64,000 nt of DNA from Pseudochrobactrum saccharolyticum (GTDB lineage Bacteria; Pseudomonadota; Alphaproteobacteria; Rhizobiales; Rhizobiaceae), in assembly GCF_008801715.1 (NCBI RefSeq), contig NZ_VZPG01000003.1, positions 454,295 to 518,294 of the forward strand. Reading direction: 5' to 3'. Below the pieces are notes generated by a model. That model was not told the origin of the DNA. It saw only the letters and a program-made list of their open reading frames with translations, and did not search any database. The position numbers and the translations under genes were made by a program. This document shows, in pieces, positions 27,270 through 36,609 of the stretch. How positions within the stretch are numbered: the stretch's first letter is position 1; each line of letters starts with the position of its first letter.

Positions 27270-30214
27270 TAGCGTCCCTCTCCCTGCTTAACGAGTATGG
27301 CCTGTTCAGCCTGTTCCGATTGTGTTTTTTCCGAGCGGCGATGACGGATCGACTGGTGTGCCAAGGCAATCAGCATCAGAACGGTGGCACCGACCACAAG
27401 TGTAAAGACGCCGATGTCAAACAGCAGTGCGGATGCCACCGGCATTTTGCCGATCAGCGGTACTTCCGCATAATCAAAATAGGTGGTGAGAAACGGATAA
27501 CCGGCAAAGAATGAACCGGCACCGGTTGCCGCTGCGGTCAGCAAACCGAAGCCCATCCATTTCACCGGCAGAATGCGCAAATGGCTTTCCACCCAGCGGG
27601 TACCAAAGGCGAGATATTGCAGAATAAAGCCGATCGCCATCGTAATACCGGCCGCAAAACCGCCACCCGGCAGATCATGACCGCGCAGCAGCAAATGCAT
27701 GGCGAAAACGATAATCACGCCGAACAAATATTGCATAATCACAGAAGGCACAGCGAGATATTCGGACAGGGTTGCACCGGCATGACGCTCCGGATCAGCC
27801 TCGTCAAAAGCGTTCTGGATTTTCTGCTGTTGCGGGGATTCCATAGTGTCCGATGCCGGACGGAAACGACGCAGCAGCGCATAAACCGTCAGACCGACAA
27901 TACCAAGCACCGTGATTTCTCCCAGCGTATCAAAGCCGCGGAAATCCACCAGCAACACATTGACCACATTCTTGCCGCCAGCTTCCGTATAGGAATTGCC
28001 GAGGAAATAATCGGCAAGCGTTGCAGGGCTGAAACGGGTCATCATTGCATAGGACACAAGCGCCATACCGCCGCCGCCCGCCAGTGCGATAATCAGATCG
28101 CGGTAACGGCGTAAGCGCGGTACAAGAGGAATGCTTGCATTTTCATCTTCCTGCCAGCGTTTCGGCAGCCAGCGCAGACCAAGCAGCAACAGAACTGTGG
28201 TGACAATCTCAACCAGCAACTGCGTAACCGCGAGATCCGGTGCGGAGAGCCACACAAATGTAAAACAGGTCACAAGCCCGGCGCCACCAAGCAACATCAG
28301 CGATGCCAGCCGGTGATATTTAGCCTGATAGGCTGCACCGACCGCACAAAGCGCGCCGATCAGCCAGACAATGGCAAAGACCGGATCCACAGGAAGCGGC
28401 ACCAATGGCCCCATAAATAGTCCCGCCTGATAAACAGGCCAGGCACCGGCAAAAATCGCAATCAGCATCAGCACCCGCATTTGCGGTTGCAAGCGACGTG
28501 TTCCGAACCGGCTTTCAATACTACGCGCCCATTTCCATGAAACAGTTACCAGCACCAGCTCAAAAATACGCTGACCATTGAGATGGCGCAGCAATGGCGG
28601 CCCTTCATCGCATTTTGCCAGATAGTTTTTCATCACCATGAAGATCACGGTTCCGCCGATCAGCGCAATCACACTCATCAGCAGCGGCACATTAAAGCCG
28701 TGCCAGATTGCAAGGCTGTATTCCGGTGTGGCACCGCCAAGAACCGACACGACAGCCGTGTGCAGGAACGGTCCGACAATCAATGTCGGCACAATACCGA
28801 TCAGCAGGCAGAGCAGCACCAGCAACTCAATCGGGAAACGTACCCATTGCGGCGGCTCTTTCGGTGTATGCGGCAGGTCAACCGGTGCGGGACCAAAGAA
28901 GGTCGAATAGATAAAGCGGATCGAATAAGCGACACTGAAAGCGCTCGCCAGCGTTGCCACATAAGGCGTGACCGTATCGAGCCATGAAGACAGATGTGTC
29001 TCCACCGTTTCCGCAAAGAACATTTCTTTGGAAATGAAGCCGTTCAGCAGTGGTACACCGGCCATCGCCGCACTGGCAACCATCGCCAAAGTTGCCGTAA
29101 TCGGCATGAAGCGGAACAAACCGCTTAGTTTTCGCAGGTCGCGCGTGCCGGTTTCATGATCGATAATCCCCGCCGCCATAAACAGCGAAGCTTTGAAGAT
29201 CGCATGATTGACCATATGGAAAATCGCGGCAACAGCTGAAAGAGGACTGCCAAGGCTGAGCAAAGCGGTAATCAGCCCCAGATGACTGATGGTTGAATAG
29301 GCAAGCAGGCCTTTCAGGTCCTGCTGGAACAGCGCAAACCAAGCGCCCAGCAGCAAAGTCGTCAGACCGGCAAGCCCAAGCAGCCAGAACCATTCTTCTG
29401 TGCCCGCCAGTGCAGGCCACAGCCTTACCATCAGAAACACGCCGAGCTTAACCATCGTGGCGGAGTGCAGATAGGCTGAAACCGGTGTCGGCGCGGCCAT
29501 CGCATTCGGCAGCCAGAAATGGAACGGAAATTGTGCGCTCTTGGTGAAAGTACCAAGCAGGATCAGCACCAAAGCCACCGTATAAAGCGGATGGTTTTTA
29601 ATCAGATTACCCGATGCCAGAATAACATCCAGCTCATAACTGCCGACAATATGACCAAGCAGCAGCACACCGAGCAACAGGCCGAAACCGCCAAGACCGG
29701 TAACGGTCAGCGCCATACGCGCGCCGTCACGGGCGCTGACATTCTGATACCAGTAACCAATCAGCAGGAAGGAAAAAATACTGGTGAGTTCCCAGAACAC
29801 CACCATCAGGATCATATTGCCCGATAGCACCACGCCGAGCATCGCGCCCATAAAGGCAAGAAAGAATGAGAAAAAGCGCGGCACCGGATCTTCCGATGAC
29901 ATATAATAGCGCGCATAGATCACCACGAGCAGGCCGATGCCTGTGACCAGCATGGCAAACAGCCAGGCAAGACCATCCATCCGCAAAGTGACATTGAGAC
30001 CATAGGCAGGCAACCATGCCATCTGCGTGTGCAGAACTTTACCACCGGTCACATAAGGATAAAGCGCAATAGTCAGCAGCAATGCGGCAACCGCGGTCAG
30101 CCCCGCGAACCAGACAGCAACCTGCCGGTCATTCGATCTGAGAAGGCCTGTAAGGGCGCAGCCAATAAATGGCAGTATGATGAGCAAAAAAAGGACTTTT
30201 CCGTCCGTCACCAT
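27269..30214 (-). CDS. phaAB: Fused Mrp/Pha antiporter subunits A and B
   Basis: 981 residues. Residues 1 to about 780 form the MnhA/NuoL-like proton channel, with VVFWELTSIFSFLLIG, TKSAQFPFHFWLPNAM, AYLHSATMVKLGVFL and NHAIFKASLFMAAGI. The C-terminal part (about 800-950) is an MnhB domain (LRGHDLPGGGFAAGITMAI). This A-B fusion is the form found in rhizobial PhaA. It is the first gene of the operon, with GAGG before the start and a 380-base divergent spacer to the oxidoreductase gene. Confidence 0.95.
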   Translation of the reverse strand: MVTDGKVLFLLIILPFIGCALTGLLRSNDRQVAVWFAGLTAVAALLLTIALYPYVTGGKVLHTQMAWLPAYGLNVTLRMDGLAWLFAMLVTGIGLLVVIYARYYMSSEDPVPRFFSFFLAFMGAMLGVVLSGNMILMVVFWELTSIFSFLLIGYWYQNVSARDGARMALTVTGLGGFGLLLGVLLLGHIVGSYELDVILASGNLIKNHPLYTVALVLILLGTFTKSAQFPFHFWLPNAMAAPTPVSAYLHSATMVKLGVFLMVRLWPALAGTEEWFWLLGLAGLTTLLLGAWFALFQQDLKGLLAYSTISHLGLITALLSLGSPLSAVAAIFHMVNHAIFKASLFMAAGIIDHETGTRDLRKLSGLFRFMPITATLAMVASAAMAGVPLLNGFISKEMFFAETVETHLSSWLDTVTPYVATLASAFSVAYSIRFIYSTFFGPAPVDLPHTPKEPPQWVRFPIELLVLLCLLIGIVPTLIVGPFLHTAVVSVLGGATPEYSLAIWHGFNVPLLMSVIALIGGTVIFMVMKNYLAKCDEGPPLLRHLNGQRIFELVLVTVSWKWARSIESRFGTRRLQPQMRVLMLIAIFAGAWPVYQAGLFMGPLVPLPVDPVFAIVWLIGALCAVGAAYQAKYHRLASLMLLGGAGLVTCFTFVWLSAPDLAVTQLLVEIVTTVLLLLGLRWLPKRWQEDENASIPLVPRLRRYRDLIIALAGGGGMALVSYAMMTRFSPATLADYFLGNSYTEAGGKNVVNVLLVDFRGFDTLGEITVLGIVGLTVYALLRRFRPASDTMESPQQQKIQNAFDEADPERHAGATLSEYLAVPSVIMQYLFGVIIVFAMHLLLRGHDLPGGGFAAGITMAIGFILQYLAFGTRWVESHLRILPVKWMGFGLLTAAATGAGSFFAGYPFLTTYFDYAEVPLIGKMPVASALLFDIGVFTLVVGATVLMLIALAHQSIRHRRSEKTQSEQAEQAILVKQGEGR

Positions 30215-30594
30215 CCGCGCCTGCCCTCCTCAAATTCCTCAAGAGCGGTTTTCACTCTCATAAAACTACATAATAGAAACGAAATTATCTCGTTAAATCC
30301 GGTTGTTATTATGTGGTTTTGGCCTGCATAATAGCAAGTGCTTGATTGCAACTTATGTCTGCAATTTCCCGATCTCAGGCACAAAATTTCCGATTTCGAT
30401 GGCTTTTACACAAGGTGTGGAAAAACTCGCCCGCAAATTATCTATTAAATTGGTTTGATGACAAAACTGAGCGCGGATTATGACATGTTTTTTTCATCAG
30501 CAGGCAAGTTCCGCCGTTGTTTCTGCAATTGTCGAATCAACCGGAATAGCCGAAGCTGCAAAGTACAATTAATACAGGCATACAGGAATATCTT
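30215..30594. promoter_or_regulatory. 380-base divergent promoter region, phaAB / FAD oxidoreductase
   Basis: No gene is seen. The stretch is AT-rich and must carry the leftward promoter of the antiporter operon and the rightward promoter of the oxidoreductase. An inverted pair ACATAATA (30268-30275) and TATTATGT (30307-30314) lies nearer the antiporter side; its role is unknown. Confidence 0.4.
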
Positions 30595-31920
30595 ATGGGT
30601 CCGCAGACAGACAGCGTCCAGTCCTCTCCGTCCTTACCGGCAAAAACGCAGATCGCGATTATCGGCGGCGGGATTATCGGTGTGTCCACGGCACTTTATC
30701 TGGCGCAGCGCGGTATTCCTGTAACCCTGCTGGAAAAAGGTGTGATTGCCGGTGAGCAATCCAGCCGCAATTGGGGCTGGTGCCGTCATACCGGCCGCGA
30801 CAGCCGCGAAATGCCGCTGATTGTTGAGAGTATGAAACAATGGGCGCAGATGAATGCGCTGACCGGCAGGGAAACCGGCTTCCGCACCACCGGCATCGCC
30901 TTTGCAGCGGAAAAAGAAGAAAATCTGGATAAATGGCGCGAATGGGTGAGCATTGCCAAAGAGCACGGCATTGACAGTCAGGTTGTAGGCAAACAACAGG
31001 CCGAAGCGCTGGCACCCGGCCTGCAGCGTTCACTCTATGGTGCGCTCTATACCGCGGCTGACGGCCGCGCAGAGCCGCAAAAAGCAGCGCCTGCCATTGC
31101 AGAAAAAGCGCGCGAGCTCGGCGCTGTCATTATGCAAAATTGTGCCGTGCGCCGGATTGAAACCACCAATGGCCGCGTCAGCACTGTAATTACCGAACAA
31201 GGCGCGATTGAGTGTGAAGCTGTAGTGATTGCCGGCGGCAGCTGGTCCCGTCTGATTTGCTCTGATCTGGGTATTACCCTGCCGCAACTGAAAATGCGCT
31301 CCTCGGTCTTGCGCACCACACCGGTTGAAGCCGGCGTTGAGTCTGCCATCGCCTTTTCAGACTTCGCACTGCGCAAACGGATGGATGGCGGCTATACAGT
31401 TGCCAGCCTCTCAGGCAGTATTGCCGATATCGTGCCGGACAGTTTCCGCTTTCTGCCCAAATTCATTCCTGCATTGCGCACTGAATGGAAAACCGTACGC
31501 CTGCGGTTCGGCCAGCGCTTTATTGAAGAAGCTTTTGAGTGGAAATTACGCCCCGCAGATCAGACATCTATCTTCGAGAAAATCCGTATTCTTGATCCGG
31601 AGCCGCATAAAGCTGGCAATCAGGCCGTTTTCAAAGCGCTGCAACAAGCTTTGCCTGCCTTCAGAAATGTACAAATCGCCCAGCAATGGGCAGGTCTGAT
31701 TGATACGACGCCGGATATTGTACCGGTCATCTCGCCGCTGGATCATCTGCCGAATTGCATTGTCGCCACCGGGTTTTCCGGCCATGGCTTTGGTATCGGC
31801 CCCGGTGCAGGAAAACTGATCGCCGATATGGTGACCGGTGAAAAGCCCGTTGTTGACCCTTCACCGTTTCATATCAACCGCTTCAGCGATGGCTCAAAAA
31901 TCCATATTGAAATGTGGTGA
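30595..31920 (+). CDS. FAD-dependent oxidoreductase of the DadA/glycine oxidase family
   Basis: A 441-residue flavoprotein of the DAO superfamily. The Rossmann dinucleotide motif is IAIIGGGIIGVSTALYLAQR (residues 19-38), followed by the FAD-ribose acid in LLEKG and by SSRNWGWCRHTGRD, a conserved segment in this subgroup. A second FAD contact region (VIAGGSWSR) lies near residue 215 and the C-terminal motif GFSGHGFGIGPGAGKLIADM closes the cofactor site. Relatives oxidise D-amino acids, glycine derivatives or polyamines; the substrate here is unknown. CAGGA lies about 8 bases before the ATG. It appears to be a single-gene transcript. Confidence 0.88.
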   Translation: MGPQTDSVQSSPSLPAKTQIAIIGGGIIGVSTALYLAQRGIPVTLLEKGVIAGEQSSRNWGWCRHTGRDSREMPLIVESMKQWAQMNALTGRETGFRTTGIAFAAEKEENLDKWREWVSIAKEHGIDSQVVGKQQAEALAPGLQRSLYGALYTAADGRAEPQKAAPAIAEKARELGAVIMQNCAVRRIETTNGRVSTVITEQGAIECEAVVIAGGSWSRLICSDLGITLPQLKMRSSVLRTTPVEAGVESAIAFSDFALRKRMDGGYTVASLSGSIADIVPDSFRFLPKFIPALRTEWKTVRLRFGQRFIEEAFEWKLRPADQTSIFEKIRILDPEPHKAGNQAVFKALQQALPAFRNVQIAQQWAGLIDTTPDIVPVISPLDHLPNCIVATGFSGHGFGIGPGAGKLIADMVTGEKPVVDPSPFHINRFSDGSKIHIEMW

Positions 31921-31925
31921 TATGC

Positions 31926-31967
31926 CAGAGCGGCTCCGGTTATTATTGAATCGGCAGAACCGCTCTG
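31926..31967 (+). terminator. Possible terminator after the oxidoreductase gene
   Basis: CAGAGCGG and CCGCTCTG arms bracket a 26-base interior and are followed by a T-rich stretch (ACTCTTTATTTTA). The long loop and imperfect T-run make this a weak terminator call. Confidence 0.4.
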
Positions 31968-32012
31968 ACTCTTTATTTTAATAAGCATCTCATCCGATCG
32001 AAACGGGATAAG

Positions 32013-32035
32013 AAAACAGTCCGCCGGACTGTTTT
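32013..32035. repeat. Perfect palindromic hairpin
   Basis: AAAACAGTCCG and its exact complement are separated by a single C. The A and T tracts at the two ends would let it work as a terminator in both directions between the convergent oxidoreductase and crcB genes. Confidence 0.6.
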
Positions 32036-32047
32036 CCCCGCGAAGGC

Positions 32048-32077
32048 GCTTCGCACTTTTCGGGATGCGCTCTAAAT
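32048..32077 (+). repeat. Dispersed intergenic repeat, copy 2
   Basis: GCTTCGCACTTTTCGGGATG followed by CGCTCTAAAT matches the copy at 19584-19612 with about five changes. Its right end covers the last codons of crcB, so the element supplies the stop region of that gene. Confidence 0.65.
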
Positions 32078-32446
32078 TAAGCGCATCAAATACAACCCTG
32101 CCATCAGGGCTGCTGCCCCAAAAATCACAGAGGACAGGATATAAGCCAGTGCCGTGCCAATATACCCGCTTTCCATGAGCAGCACTGTTTCCAGTGAAAA
32201 GGCAGAGAATGTCGTGAAACCACCCATAATACCGGTGGTAAGAAACAATTTCCAGTTCTCCGCGAGGCCGCTACGCGCTGAAAAATAGCCGATAATCAGC
32301 CCCATCAGCAGAGAGCCGGTAATATTGACCGCAAATGTACTGAGCGGAAACATTGTCAGTGCAGAGAAACGTGACAGTAGCAAACCGGTGCCGTAACGGG
32401 CTGCCCCGCCGATCCCTGCTCCGAGAAAAACAATCAGAAAATTCAT
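32072..32446 (-). CDS. crcB: Fluoride exporter CrcB/Fluc
   Basis: A 124-residue protein with four membrane segments, the usual size. Key features are GAGIGGAARYGTGLLL, FAVNITGSLLMGLIIGY (the conserved Asn) and TGIMGGFTTFSAFSLET (the FTTFS pore motif). It forms a dimeric fluoride channel that protects the cytoplasm. The ATG at 32446 has GGGGAG at the right spacing; a longer frame would overlap yacG. It lies 28 bases after yacG on the same strand. No fluoride riboswitch could be recognised. Confidence 0.93.
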   Translation of the reverse strand: MNFLIVFLGAGIGGAARYGTGLLLSRFSALTMFPLSTFAVNITGSLLMGLIIGYFSARSGLAENWKLFLTTGIMGGFTTFSAFSLETVLLMESGYIGTALAYILSSVIFGAAALMAGLYLMRLI

Positions 32447-32474
32447 ATTGCTCCCCTGACCGCTTCTGTTTTTG

Positions 32475-32690
32475 TCAGCTGTTTTCCTGATCGCTGTCGT
32501 CAACCGGCTTGCCGGGAATGACATAAGCATCTGACAGCCAGCGGTTTAAGTCGACACTGCGGCAGCGCGGCGAACAAAACGGATAAGAGTCGCGTATTGA
32601 GGGTTTTCCGCATTCAGGGCAAGGCCGCGTCGGACGCAACGGCGTCACATTTTCATAGGAGACGGCAGGTTTGTCTTTATCCGCCATCAC
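32475..32690 (-). CDS. yacG: DNA gyrase inhibitor YacG
   Basis: A 71-residue zinc protein. The ligands are CPEC and, 16 residues on, CSPRC, followed by the conserved [16 protein letters not shown]. In E. coli YacG binds GyrB and inhibits gyrase. Its ATG overlaps the maf stop (ATGA), so it is co-translated with maf. Confidence 0.93.
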   Translation of the reverse strand: MMADKDKPAVSYENVTPLRPTRPCPECGKPSIRDSYPFCSPRCRSVDLNRWLSDAYVIPGKPVDDSDQENS

Positions 32691-33319
32691 ACTTTGCCTT
32701 CATGCCACTGGTCATAAACCGGAAAATTTTCACCTTCCAGCAATGCCTGCGTTTCATGCAACGGCAGGCCGACAATATTACTGTAGGAACCGACCATTTT
32801 GACAATAAAACTGCCTGCCAGCCCCTGAATAGCATAGCCGCCAGCTTTGCCGCGCCATTCACCGGAACTGATATAAGCATCCATCTGGCGGCGGCTGAGC
32901 CGGTCAAAGCGCACACGGCTTTCAACCAATACCTGACGCAGGCTGCCTTTCGGCGTGACCAGACAAACACTCGTAAAAACTTTATGGGCACGGCCGGAAA
33001 GCAGGCGCAGACAATCAAGCGCCACATCCTCACTCTCCGCCTTAGGCAGGATCTGCCGTCCCACGCCTACCACAGTATCGGCTGCGAGAATGAAAGCGGA
33101 TTTATAATCCGCATCATTCTTCAGCTTGTCCTTGGCTCTTTCTGCTTTCTGTTTTGACAAACGTTTTGCCAGCGAACGGGGATGTTCCGAACGCTGTGGT
33201 GTTTCATCAATATCAGCAGGCTGCAGAAATGCAGGCTCAATACCGATTTGCGCCAGAAGCTCAATGCGCCGCGGCGATGCCGAGGCCAGTACCAGAGGAT
33301 AGGACATTGTTGTCTTCAT
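32687..33319 (-). CDS. maf: Maf-like nucleotide pyrophosphatase
   Basis: 210 residues. Family motifs are [12 protein letters not shown] (substrate-binding arginines), ILAADTVV with the catalytic aspartate, [15 protein letters not shown] and [10 protein letters not shown]. Maf proteins hydrolyse non-canonical or modified nucleoside triphosphates to monophosphates. ATG codons at residues 1 and 5 are both possible starts. It lies between infA (30 bases upstream) and yacG, an arrangement common in this order. Confidence 0.93.
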   Translation of the reverse strand: MKTTMSYPLVLASASPRRIELLAQIGIEPAFLQPADIDETPQRSEHPRSLAKRLSKQKAERAKDKLKNDADYKSAFILAADTVVGVGRQILPKAESEDVALDCLRLLSGRAHKVFTSVCLVTPKGSLRQVLVESRVRFDRLSRRQMDAYISSGEWRGKAGGYAIQGLAGSFIVKMVGSYSNIVGLPLHETQALLEGENFPVYDQWHEGKV

Positions 33320-33348
33320 GGTCAGATATGAGTCCGGCAGCAGAAATT

Positions 33349-33567
33349 TTATTTAAAGCGGTAGGTAATACGACCTTTGGAAAGGTCATAAGGGGTCATT
33401 TCCACCAGTACCTTGTCGCCGGCCAGAACGCGAATGCGGTTTTTACGCATACGACCAGCCGTATGAGCGATGATTTCATGTTCGTTTTCGAGTTTTACCC
33501 GAAACATAGCATTCGGCAAAAGTTCCGTTACAATACCCGGGAACTCAAGGACTTCTTCTTTAGCCAT
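33349..33567 (-). CDS. infA: Translation initiation factor IF-1
   Basis: A 72-residue single S1/OB-fold protein, the full standard length. It begins [20 protein letters not shown] and contains [20 protein letters not shown] and a C-terminal basic tail (RITYRFK). IF-1 occupies the ribosomal A site during initiation. A gap of 125 bases separates it from the upstream phosphatase gene, so it may have its own promoter. Confidence 0.97.
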   Translation of the reverse strand: MAKEEVLEFPGIVTELLPNAMFRVKLENEHEIIAHTAGRMRKNRIRVLAGDKVLVEMTPYDLSKGRITYRFK

Positions 33568-33692
33568 ACGTAACCTGTCTTTTAGTTTAATAAATCTGCA
33601 TCATGCAGAAGGTCTGAATTTGCGCGGAACCTATATGATTAGAGTCCGTTTGTGAACAACTGAAATGGAGAACTGTTAAAAGCTCTGCTGAA

Positions 33693-34163
33693 TCACAGAA
33701 AACGTTCAGTAATTTTCTGTTTTAAACGATCGCGAACGTCGCGGTAGGCCGATAAACGCTGCTCCCGTGAACCGGTGACCAGTGTCGGATCAGGCATCGG
33801 CCAATATTCCACATTGGCCGCAAAACTGCGCATCCGCTCCAATACCACATGATGTGCCTGCGGTGTCAGCGTAATAATCAGGTCAAAATAACCGTCATTC
33901 AGCTCTTCCAGTCCGACAGGCTGTCTTTCATTCAGTGACAACCCCTCTTCCTCAAGCACCGCATCCACAAACATATCACGTTCACCGCGTGTTACACCCG
34001 CTGATGCGACATAGGTTTTGCCCCGCAGCATGGAACGGGTGAGAATCTCCGCCATCGGCGAGCGTATCGCATTCATTCCGCAAACGAACAGAACGGAAGC
34101 CGGTTTTTTGACAGTGACAGCATCTGCATGAGCATCCGGTAACGGATCAGGAATTATGCTCAT
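33693..34163 (-). CDS. Low-molecular-weight phosphotyrosine phosphatase family protein
   Basis: 156 residues. The phosphate-binding loop is FVCGMNAIRSPMAE, a C-X5-R-S motif at about residue 28, and the general-acid aspartate lies in WPMPDPT near residue 118. Relatives act as protein-tyrosine phosphatases or arsenate reductases. The loop residues GMNAI differ from the common GNICR pattern, which may mean a different substrate. A roughly 20-residue N-terminal tail precedes the domain. It follows the UPF0262 gene after 3 bases, so the two are co-transcribed. Confidence 0.88.
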   Translation of the reverse strand: MSIIPDPLPDAHADAVTVKKPASVLFVCGMNAIRSPMAEILTRSMLRGKTYVASAGVTRGERDMFVDAVLEEEGLSLNERQPVGLEELNDGYFDLIITLTPQAHHVVLERMRSFAANVEYWPMPDPTLVTGSREQRLSAYRDVRDRLKQKITERFL

Positions 34164-34166
34164 CCG

Positions 34167-34652
34167 TCACCCGCGCCAGTGCAACACACAGACAAGCGTA
34201 AACAAACGCCGTGCCGTATCGAAATCAAGGTCGATCTTACCTTCAAGCCGGTTCATTAAGGTCTGAGAACCTTCATTATGCAAGCCGCGCCGCCCCATAT
34301 CAATCGCCTCAATACGGCTCGGCGTTGCCGAGCGGATGGCTGCATAATAGCTTTCGCAGATCAGAAAATAATCTTTGACCGTTTTACGCAGCGGAGACAG
34401 CGAGAGAATATGCGTTGCCACAAGCTCCCCTGCCTCACGCGTAATATTGAAGATCAGGCGTTTTTCAACCAGTGACAAACGCAGACGATAAGGCCCGCCA
34501 TTACTGTCACCAACCGGAGAAAAACTGTTCTCCTCGATAAGATCGAAAATAGCGACGGCCCGTTCATGCTCAATATCCGGCGTAGACTGGCCGATTGTCT
34601 CGTCCAGTTCCACATCGATCAGCCGGGCATTGTCACTTTTTCCGGTCATCAC
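34167..34652 (-). CDS. UPF0262 family protein
   Basis: A 161-residue protein of a family confined mainly to alphaproteobacteria. Conserved stretches include [38 protein letters not shown] and [12 protein letters not shown]. The C-terminal end is hydrophobic ([12 protein letters not shown]). The function is unknown. Its fixed position between hisD and the phosphatase gene in related genomes suggests a shared operon. Either of the first two ATG codons could be used. Confidence 0.88.
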   Translation of the reverse strand: MMTGKSDNARLIDVELDETIGQSTPDIEHERAVAIFDLIEENSFSPVGDSNGGPYRLRLSLVEKRLIFNITREAGELVATHILSLSPLRKTVKDYFLICESYYAAIRSATPSRIEAIDMGRRGLHNEGSQTLMNRLEGKIDLDFDTARRLFTLVCVLHWRG

Positions 34653-34703
34653 TCTTTACGCAGGCGGTATACAGAAAACCTGCCCGCTGTCCCTCATTCA
34701 TCG

Positions 34704-35996
34704 TTACATATTCAGTCGTCGTGAAATCGACAGACCATGTGCCTGCAATCCTTCAGTTTCAGCCAGCGTAATCGCGGATGGCCCGAGAAGACGCAACTGC
34801 TCTGCACCCAGTTTTAAAAGCGAGGTGCGTTTTACAAAATCCATCACCGACAGACCGGAAGAGAACCGCGCGGATCGGGCTGTCGGCAGAACATGGTTCG
34901 GCCCGCCGACATAGTCACCGATCGCTTCCGGTGTATATTTACCGATGAAGATCGCACCGGCATTACGGATTTTCGGCAGCAGACCATCCGTATCAGCCAC
35001 TGCGATTTCCAGATGCTCGGCAGCAATACGGTTAATCAGCGGCACAGCACTGTCAAAATCATTTACCAGAATGACCGCACCAAAATCCTGCCAGCTGGCA
35101 CGGGCGATTTCCGCACGCGGCAAGGTCTGCAACTGACGTTCCACCGCATCTTCCACCGATTTGGCGAAATCCGCACTGTCGGTCAGCAGAATTGACTGGG
35201 CAAAAGCATCATGCTCGGCCTGCGCCAGCAAATCCGCGGCAATCCAGTCCGGATTATTGTCACTGTCAGCCACAACCAGCACTTCTGACGGGCCTGCAAT
35301 CATATCAATACCGACTGTGCCGAAAACCAGACGTTTTGCGGCCGCAACATAGGCATTGCCAGGACCGACGATTTTAGAAACCGGTTTGATGGTTTCAGTC
35401 CCGTAGGCCAGAGCTGCAACAGCCTGCGCACCGCCCACACGGTAAATCTCTGAAACACCGGCAAGATGCGCAGCCACCAGCACCAGAGGATTCAACACGC
35501 CATCCGGTGACGGAACCACAATAACGATACGCTCAACGCCCGCGACTTTAGCCGGAACCGCATTCATCAGCACCGAGCTCGGATAGCTGGCTGTGCCACC
35601 CGGCACATAGAGCCCGACCGATTCAACAGCTGTCCAGCGTGAGCCAAGCTCAACACCGAGTGTATCGGTATAATAATCGTCTTTCGGCAGCTGACGCTTA
35701 TGATAGGATTCAATCCGGTCGCGCGCCACAATCAGCGCATCAATCACAGACTGGTCAGCATTTTTAACAGCTTCCTGTACTTCCTCAGCCGTCACAGCAA
35801 TGCCGGTCTTTTCCAGATCAATCCGGTCAAAACGTTTGGAATAGTCGATCAGTGCATGATCGCCGCGCTCGCGTACCTGCTGCACGATCTCACGCACGGC
35901 ACGGTCAACATCTTCTGAAACTTCGCGTTTGCCTGCCAGAAACGCCGCAAAACGGTTTTCAAAATCTGCGGCACTTTGTATGAGCGTCTGAACCAC
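34704..35996 (-). CDS. hisD: Histidinol dehydrogenase
   Basis: A 430-residue zinc enzyme for the last two steps of histidine synthesis (L-histidinol to L-histidine with two NAD+). Zinc ligands are visible in LLAQAEHDAFAQS (Gln, His), and the catalytic pair in AAEHLEI. GPGNAYVAAAKR forms part of the NAD site and GGPNHVLPT is the conserved C-terminal block. The start is a GTG with GAGGGG about 8 bases upstream. Other his genes are not adjacent; hisD sits alone between DUF2948 and UPF0262, as is usual in this group. Confidence 0.96.
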   Translation of the reverse strand: MVQTLIQSAADFENRFAAFLAGKREVSEDVDRAVREIVQQVRERGDHALIDYSKRFDRIDLEKTGIAVTAEEVQEAVKNADQSVIDALIVARDRIESYHKRQLPKDDYYTDTLGVELGSRWTAVESVGLYVPGGTASYPSSVLMNAVPAKVAGVERIVIVVPSPDGVLNPLVLVAAHLAGVSEIYRVGGAQAVAALAYGTETIKPVSKIVGPGNAYVAAAKRLVFGTVGIDMIAGPSEVLVVADSDNNPDWIAADLLAQAEHDAFAQSILLTDSADFAKSVEDAVERQLQTLPRAEIARASWQDFGAVILVNDFDSAVPLINRIAAEHLEIAVADTDGLLPKIRNAGAIFIGKYTPEAIGDYVGGPNHVLPTARSARFSSGLSVMDFVKRTSLLKLGAEQLRLLGPSAITLAETEGLQAHGLSISRRLNM

Positions 35997-36005
35997 GCTA
36001 ACCCC

Positions 36006-36464
36006 TCATTTCGTCATATTATCAGCAGCTATATGATCCGGTTTATTGCCGGTTTCCCAGGCAGGTCCCAGATCAGCAAGGCGCATTTCAATCACTTCAA
36101 CAGTAAGACGAATGGTCTTATCTGCTGCAAAAACCAGTTCAATCACACCGGAAGGCGCATCAGCCGGTTCAAAATTAATCGCCAGCAAAGACAACACATC
36201 CTGTGGTGCGGTGCGGTCGATATTCTGTACACGTACCTGCGTTACACGGTCAAAATGCAACACGCTGCGGCGGCGCTCATAGCTCTCTTTACCGCGTGTG
36301 CGCACAGGCTGCTGTTCGCGGGCAAAACGGTTGCAGGCAAGAATAAAACGCTGCTCCGCAGGGCGGTAATCCAGATCGCCGACTTTCAGAACCGCATCCT
36401 GCATATGTGCAGAAATAATCTGTAAGTCTTCCTCATCCATTGCCACAAGCTTGAGCATTCGCAA
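36006..36464 (-). CDS. DUF2948 family protein
   Basis: A 152-residue protein of a conserved alphaproteobacterial family of unknown function. Recognisable stretches are MLKLVAMDEEDLQIISAHMQDAVL, shown here as KLVAMDEEDLQIISAHMQDA, then RSVLHFDRVTQVRVQNID and AADKTIRLTVEVIEMRLADLG. It has no signal peptide or membrane segment. It ends 9 bases before hisD, so co-transcription with hisD is likely. Confidence 0.87.
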   Translation of the reverse strand: MRMLKLVAMDEEDLQIISAHMQDAVLKVGDLDYRPAEQRFILACNRFAREQQPVRTRGKESYERRRSVLHFDRVTQVRVQNIDRTAPQDVLSLLAINFEPADAPSGVIELVFAADKTIRLTVEVIEMRLADLGPAWETGNKPDHIAADNMTK

Positions 36465-36552
36465 TCATTCTCCTTGAGCATTTCAATTCGCTAAGAACGG
36501 TCTATGCCATTGATATAAGCACTTAACAGTAAAAAGCACTACTGATTAATAG

Positions 36553-36583
36553 CAAACCCCGACCTGCGACAACAGATCGGGGT
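36553..36583 (-). terminator. Probable terminator after murA
   Basis: On the minus strand ACCCCGATCTG and CAGGTCGGGGT form an 11-bp stem with one mismatch and a 6-base loop, followed by TTTGC. It lies 27 bases after the murA stop. The T-run is short. Confidence 0.55.
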
Positions 36584-36609
36584 CTGGTTCAGAAAAACCT
36601 GCAAACAGA

